Below are positions 28,351 to 28,815 of a stretch of 28,815 nt of DNA, piece after piece. The stretch is from assembly GCA_009746045.1 (NCBI GenBank), contig RPFO01000771.1:1-28815 (forward strand). The letters run 5' to 3'. The DNA is from Mesostigma viride (taxonomy: Eukaryota > Streptophyta > Mesostigmatophyceae > Mesostigmatales > Mesostigmataceae). Under the pieces are notes generated by a model. It was not told the DNA's origin, did not search any database, and worked only from the letters and a program-made list of their open reading frames with translations. A program made the position numbers and the translations under genes. The stretch's first letter is position 1, and each line of letters opens with the position of its first letter.

Positions 28351-28815
28351 GCCCCGCCGCGCACCGATGGCGCCGCCCCTCCGTGCGCCGGCTGCGCCTC
28401 GCTGCACGCAGGCTGCACGACATCACCACGCACCCTGGTGACCTTGATAACCTGATCCTCCCTACCGGTCATCCAATCTACTGTGCTGCACCAACCGGCA
28501 AACGACTCGCGCTGCAACGGAGTGAGAAAGTTCCTGACATCGTAAGCGACCCCAATACCTTGACCTCCGTGCCAGCGGGGACGGTCGAGTTGCAGTTCGC
28601 AGCTGCACCACTAGGCTGACGGAATGCCTCTTCTATGGCCGCCACCCAGCTCTCCAAAGTTGGGTACTTGTGCACGAAGCTAGGCCCCCCGCCACAGCGT
28701 GTCTCATGTAGGCCACAAGCACGCCGAATTTCTGATCTGGGTCGGCGTGCGTGTGGCCCACGAGCATGCGGTGCATTTCGACGACGTCGAAGAAGCCAAC
28801 GTGTACGAGCCACCA
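28351..28815 (-). pseudogene. DUF7869-like transposase-type gene, N-terminal side, cut by the window edge
   Basis: The minus strand from 28815 reads HVGFFDVVEMHRMLVGHTHA then DPDQKFGVLVAYMRH. FLVGHTHxDxDxxF is the hallmark I associate with DUF7869, a domain of transposon-related eukaryotic proteins with a probable RNase-H-like core. After a one-base shift near 28695 it continues GPSFVHKYPTLESWVAAIEE, and after a second shift near 28560 GVAYDVRNFLTPLQRESFAG and REDQVIKVTRVRGDVVQPA, then enters the minisatellite. In related proteins a YD(W/V)..FL segment is followed directly by an H.F.F segment; here HHAVFFQV occurs only after the repeat. So one gene probably spans 25037-28815 and beyond, broken by two frameshifts or by sequence errors. 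The catalytic half upstream is outside the window. Confidence 0.55.

Noticed and set aside
26323-28455. 710- and 592-codon plus-strand frames through the minisatellite
   Set aside because: Pro/Ala/Arg repeat translations. The non-repeat flanks show recognisable protein only on the minus strand.

Overview
The window looks like eukaryotic nuclear DNA from a repeat-rich genome. I see no bacterial operons, ribosome binding sites, tRNA or rRNA. A plant-type chromovirus, a CACTA element, a hAT element and a LINE occur together, with possible UGUAA-type 3' signals. A green alga or another early Viridiplantae lineage is my guess; the sequence alone does not prove it.

Almost everything recognisable is a mobile element or satellite-like DNA, stacked in layers. 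(1) 1-3657: a short tandem repeat, a pyrimidine CTCAC array, then a purine-only G-rich array split by a 783-bp element with 37-bp terminal inverted repeats (2476-3258). (2) 3658-10911: a 5'-truncated, frameshifted Ty3/gypsy chromovirus with protease remnant, RT, RNase H, DD35E integrase and chromodomain, then an extra GC-rich sense ORF region, a polypurine tract and a 567-bp 3' LTR. (3) 10912-11657: the 3' end of a plus-strand LINE, abutting the LTR. (4) 11953-about 23350: a second, longer LINE copy on the minus strand (ORF1, and ORF2 with APE endonuclease and RT), tail to tail with the first. It is broken by two DNA transposons: a 5120-bp CACTA element (13584-18703, 2-bp TG duplication) in the RT domain, and a 1322-bp hAT element (21437-22758, 8-bp duplication GCCATGGC) in ORF1. 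Both excisions can be inferred on paper because the LINE sequence continues on either side.

(5) 23350-25036: AT-richer DNA with two strong hairpins and a CAG-type simple repeat. (6) 25037-28815: a minus-strand gene, cut by the window edge, whose N-terminal part resembles the DUF7869 group of transposase-like proteins. Its middle is invaded by a GC-rich minisatellite of about 1.75 kb and about 105-bp units, open in all three minus frames, and its 511-codon C-terminal part is intact and ends in poly-aspartate.

Most coding regions carry frameshifts and are best treated as decayed copies; indel errors in the assembly could mimic some of these. The least explained parts are the extra ORF region of the chromovirus, the 352-aa gene in the CACTA element, the 783-bp TIR element, and the gene carrying the minisatellite.
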